Positions 6,071 to 8,188 of a stretch of DNA of 8,188 nucleotides are shown here, one piece after another; positions within the stretch are counted from its first letter, which is position 1, and every line of letters begins with the position of its first letter. The notes beneath the pieces were generated by a model. The model worked only from the letters and a program-made list of their open reading frames with translations. It was not told the DNA's origin and did not search any database. Both the position numbers and the translations under genes were made by a program. Location of the stretch: NCBI GenBank assembly GCA_035315065.1, contig DATFYM010000172.1:1-8188 (forward strand), in the 5' to 3' direction. The DNA comes from DATFYM01 sp035315065. Lineage in GTDB: Bacteria > Acidobacteriota > Terriglobia > UBA7540.

Positions 6071-7819
6071 ATGAGCGAACCAATTGTGGACCTACGCAGC
6101 GACACAGTGACCCGCCCGACGCCGGCTATGCGCCGCGCTATGGCCGAGGCGGAAGTGGGGGACGACGTTTATCACGAGGACCCCACGGTGAACCGTCTGG
6201 AAGAGCGTGCCGCTGAGATTTTCGGGCGCGAGGCGGCAGTCTTTGTGCCTTCCGGCACCATGGGTAATCAGGCCGCCATCAAGGTACACACGCAGCCGGG
6301 CCGCGAAGTGATCTGCGAGGAGCGCGCGCACATCCTGAACTTCGAGATGGCGATGATGTCGGCTTTTTCGGGTTGCCTGCCGCGCGCCATCTATGCTGAC
6401 GACGGTATCCTGACCTGGGACCGGATCGCCCCCCACGTGCGTGTCCGCAGCGAGCACCGCACCCTCACCGGACTGATCGAGATCGAGAACACGTCGAATC
6501 TTGCGGGCGGATCGGTCTACCCGCCGGAGATCGCGGACGAGATCTGCGATCGCGCCCATGCGGCCGGGTTGCCGGTCCACCTGGATGGCGCGCGTATTTT
6601 CAACGCCAGCGTGGCCCTGGGCCGGCCGGTCGTCGAGCTGACACGGAAGGCCGATTCCGTGATGTTTTGCCTGTCGAAAGGACTCGGCGCGCCCGTTGGC
6701 TCGATGCTTGTAGGCAGCAAGACGTTCATTGAGGAAGCCCGGCACGTGCGCAAGATGCTGGGTGGCGGAATGCGACAAGCCGGCGTCCTTGCTGCCGCCG
6801 GGCTGGTGGCACTCGAGGAGACTCCCCCGCGGCTTCACATCGATCACGAGAACGCTAAGTTTCTTGCCTGCGGCCTGACCGAGATTCCGGGAATCAAGAT
6901 CGATCCCGCCAAAGTGGTCACCAACATTCTCATCTTCGATGTGTCCGGCACCGGGCTGGCGGCGGAGGAGATTTCCCGGCGTATGGCAGCACGCGGGGTC
7001 CTCGCTAACGCCACCTCACCGGCATCTATCCGCATGGTGACCCACTACGACGTGGACCGCGCCGGCTGCGCCCGAGCGCTCAATGTGCTGCGCGAAGTGA
7101 TCGGAGTGCCTCAGCGGACCGCGGGTCGGAACGAAGGGGCGTGTCACTTGAGCAGAGTAATCTACGCTGTGGACATAGGCTCAACGCGCTGCGAAGCGGG
7201 CCGAACACCGAACTTCGGCTGGGCACGGGTGGACCCAGTCGACCCAAGCTCTGTCGTCGGTTCCTCTGACATCGGCAAGCTTGCTGACCGGATTATCCGA
7301 GATCTGCAAAACGAGCAGAGCGTTGCCCTCGGGTTCGAGGCCCCGCTCTTCATTCCAGTGCCTGCGGAGTCTTCAGCTCTTTGCTACGGCCGAAAGAATG
7401 AGGGAAGTCGCTCTTTCGCAGCGCCCGCCGGCCTAGCGGTTGCCACGCTGGGGCTACACCAAGTCGCGTGGATACTGCGTCGCATTGCGGATTCCTGCGG
7501 CGACTCGATTGAACTCAAGACAGGCGCCGAGTCATGGCCGCCCTCAGAGAGCCACCCGATTCTCTTTTGTTGGGAGGCTTTCGTTTGCGAGAAGGCACAT
7601 GGGACGCACCTCCAGGACGCGGCTACAGCGGCGATGGCGTTTCTGTCGGCCGAGAGCAACTTGGCAGACGCGACAACAATCACGACCGAGCGTCCGCTTT
7701 CGCTCCTCGGAGCTGCAGCTCTTTGGAGCGGTCTAGCGACGGATACCGCTGTTCTACGCCAGCCCACGGTCGTTATCCGTCCAAGCGAACCATTTGCTGG
7801 AGTCGTTCGAGCAGCCTAA
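6071..7819 (+). CDS. Threonine aldolase fused to an RNase H-like domain
   Basis: The 582-residue frame has two parts. Residues 1-345 are a complete low-specificity L-threonine aldolase (LtaE-like, PLP fold type I), which splits threonine or allo-threonine into glycine and acetaldehyde. VDLRSDTVTRPT opens it, SGTMGN at 61-66 holds the PLP phosphate, and His87 and His129 match the E. coli catalytic histidines 83 and 126. LDGAR is at 171-175, the PLP lysine is Lys203 in LSKGLGAPVGS, and GGGMRQ is at 231-236. The usual ENTHN is ENTSN at 140-144. Residues about 360-582 form an unrelated domain (see 7148-7819). There is no stop between them. Normal LtaE proteins end at about 335-350 residues, so this is a fusion, a lost stop codon or a sequence error. 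An ATG at 6047 is possible, but the family begins at MSEPIVDLRS. No Shine-Dalgarno sequence is clear. Confidence 0.9.
   Translation: MSEPIVDLRSDTVTRPTPAMRRAMAEAEVGDDVYHEDPTVNRLEERAAEIFGREAAVFVPSGTMGNQAAIKVHTQPGREVICEERAHILNFEMAMMSAFSGCLPRAIYADDGILTWDRIAPHVRVRSEHRTLTGLIEIENTSNLAGGSVYPPEIADEICDRAHAAGLPVHLDGARIFNASVALGRPVVELTRKADSVMFCLSKGLGAPVGSMLVGSKTFIEEARHVRKMLGGGMRQAGVLAAAGLVALEETPPRLHIDHENAKFLACGLTEIPGIKIDPAKVVTNILIFDVSGTGLAAEEISRRMAARGVLANATSPASIRMVTHYDVDRAGCARALNVLREVIGVPQRTAGRNEGACHLSRVIYAVDIGSTRCEAGRTPNFGWARVDPVDPSSVVGSSDIGKLADRIIRDLQNEQSVALGFEAPLFIPVPAESSALCYGRKNEGSRSFAAPAGLAVATLGLHQVAWILRRIADSCGDSIELKTGAESWPPSESHPILFCWEAFVCEKAHGTHLQDAATAAMAFLSAESNLADATTITTERPLSLLGAAALWSGLATDTAVLRQPTVVIRPSEPFAGVVRAA
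7133..7150 (+). promoter_or_regulatory. Internal Shine-Dalgarno-like site and TTG start at the fusion joint
   Basis: GAAGGGG at 7133-7139 is followed after 8 bases by TTG at 7148, in the frame of the long ORF and directly before SRVIYAVDIG, where the second domain starts. This is what a separate gene's translation start would look like. It suggests that the second domain was, or still is, made on its own. Its match to a ribosome site could be chance in this GC-rich region. Confidence 0.45.
7148..7819 (+). other. C-terminal domain, candidate RNase H-fold protein
   Basis: I do not recognise a named family with certainty. About 220 residues (360-582 of the fusion) show Asp368 in a first strand (IYAVDIG) followed by a returning strand (NFGWARV), Glu423 in a later strand (VALGFEAPLFIPV), an RKNEGSR segment at 441-447, and His513-x-x-Asp516-Ala in a C-terminal helix. 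A D...E...HxxDA series in this order is the pattern of RNase H-like nucleases such as RuvC or the DUF429 group. Hand-counted GC at third codon positions is about 67% over 63 codons here, against about 85% over 66 codons inside the aldolase part. The domain uses codons such as AGA, ATA and GTA early on, which points to a separate origin. Its stop codon overlaps an attC-like site, as in integron cassette genes. Confidence 0.45.
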
Positions 7820-7872
7820 CAAGCGCCCAGGCCGGTGGGCTCCGCTCGCGGCTGAGCGCCAGATCGTTATCC
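7814..7872. other. attC-like site (59-base element)
   Basis: GCCTAAC at 7814-7820 fits the RYYYAAC box exactly, and GTTATCC at 7866-7872 begins with the GTT of the GTTRRRY core box but departs from it after GTTA. Between them GCGC (7823-7826) pairs with GCGC (7856-7859), and CAGGCCG (7828-7834) pairs with CGGCTG (7849-7854) leaving one extrahelical G, a hallmark of attC sites. The total is 59 bases, the classical size. The upstream stop codon TAA lies inside the first box, and a new ORF starts 16 bases beyond the site; both are typical of cassettes. The spacers between boxes are uneven and the second core box is imperfect, so it may be degenerate or a coincidence. Confidence 0.4.
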
Positions 7873-7887
7873 AAAAGGGGAAATCAT

Positions 7888-8025
7888 ATGGTACCAAAAG
7901 AGATTGCGGAAGAGGCCATCAAGAGAATGAATAAGAGAATCACCAACGAGATATTCTTAATCATGCGGATTCCGGGGCAGGCCGGGCACGATTCCGAAAT
8001 CATTCCGGGCGCCATTCCGAAATGA
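7888..8025 (+). CDS. Short ORF, probably truncated gene
   Basis: The 45-residue frame starts at ATG 7888 behind AAAAGGGG (7873-7880), with 7 bases of spacing, a good ribosome site. The first 26 residues, MVPKEIAEEAIKRMNKRI and on to FLIM, look like real protein: an amphipathic, charged helix. The remaining part (PGQAGHDSEIIPG and after) is encoded by the 23-base tandem repeats and reads like repeat translation. The natural C-terminus therefore seems to have been replaced where the repeats begin, near 7960. The N-terminus vaguely recalls a small uncharacterised protein family, which I cannot name. Codons are more AT-rich (AGA, ATA, TTA) than in the chromosomal genes. Confidence 0.45.
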   Translation: MVPKEIAEEAIKRMNKRITNEIFLIMRIPGQAGHDSEIIPGAIPK

Positions 8026-8073
8026 AGCCGGGCACGATTCCGGGATGAAGCCGGTCACTTTTCGCCGGTGGCC
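7959..8073. repeat. 23-base tandem repeats, possible insertion sequence end
   Basis: Three adjacent 23-base units lie at 7982-8004, 8005-8027 and 8028-8050, of the type CCGGGCACGATTCCGRRATG plus three more bases. A diverged fourth unit (8051-8073) begins CCGGTCAC, and a partial one precedes the set around 7959-7981. After them, up to the window end, I see no gene I can support. Multiple spaced repeats of about 20 bases are typical of transposase-binding ends of IS21-like elements, and the repeats begin where the ORF from 7888 loses its sense. The element identity is inference, since no transposase lies within the window. Confidence 0.55.
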
Positions 8074-8188
8074 GGAACCCTGACCGGGATCATTTCGGAA
8101 CGATTTCCACAGCCCTTGCACCGTACGAGACGGGGCAGGGCGAAGGACGCTGGACAACAATGCGGGCATTAGGGTCCCACTGGTAAGT

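Noticed and set aside
297..7819. A single operon or a defence island spanning the window
   Set aside because: The genes are unrelated in function, separated by large structured spacers, and most are common chromosomal genes; only the right end looks accessory.
7534..7887. Alternative frame overlapping the fused domain and running through the attC-like site into the last ORF
   Set aside because: Its peptide is low in complexity and Ser/Arg-rich as in a shadow frame; only the part from ATG 7888 has a ribosome site and protein-like character.

Overview
The window looks like the chromosome of a GC-rich soil or sediment bacterium, most likely Acidobacteriota. That is inferred from the wording of the HemW-like and BshC-like proteins and from the many heptanucleotide inverted repeats between genes; no marker gene settles it. 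All supported genes lie on the + strand. In order they are signal peptidase I (297-878), a DapA-superfamily aldolase closest to 4-hydroxy-2-oxoglutarate aldolase (1039-1953), the bacillithiol ligase BshC (2262-3896), a YjbQ-family protein (4098-4544), a HemW-like radical SAM protein (4685-5872), a threonine aldolase with an extra C-terminal domain (6071-7819) and a short, probably truncated ORF (7888-8025). The first six look like ordinary chromosomal genes that share no pathway, and each is separated from the next by 140-310 bases of repeat-rich spacer, so they are probably separate transcription units rather than one operon.

The spacers are the first remarkable thing. Those before lepB, the aldolase, bshC, yjbQ and hemW each hold arms made of degenerate, mostly 7-base units that face each other around a short centre and can fold into long hairpins. 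Each spacer uses a different unit (GAAAGTC, GTGAATT, GATTGCC, GGATTTT, AGACGGT), and one unit (GATTGCC) occurs in two spacers. Two spacers are nested, with one repeat family inside another. A further array of the same kind (CCCTGTT, about eight units) lies inside hemW and is read through in frame, adding a Cys/Pro/Phe-rich loop to an otherwise intact enzyme. The spacer after hemW has a different, GC-rich hairpin type.

The second remarkable thing is the right end. Threonine aldolase runs without a stop into a domain of about 220 residues with a D...E...HxxDA pattern that suggests an RNase H-like fold. Codon use changes at the junction, and the junction still carries a Shine-Dalgarno-like sequence and a possible TTG start. 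The stop codon of this domain overlaps a 59-base sequence that resembles an integron attC site: RYYYAAC at one end, GTTA at the other, paired inner boxes and one extrahelical base. A well-spaced new ORF starts 16 bases later. This reads as one or two gene cassettes sitting in the chromosome behind ltaE. The second cassette ORF is cut off by a set of 23-base tandem repeats that may be the end of an insertion sequence extending past the window.

Bases 1-146 hold one imperfect hairpin and no gene I can support. After 8073 I see no supported gene. No tRNA, rRNA or CRISPR array is visible.
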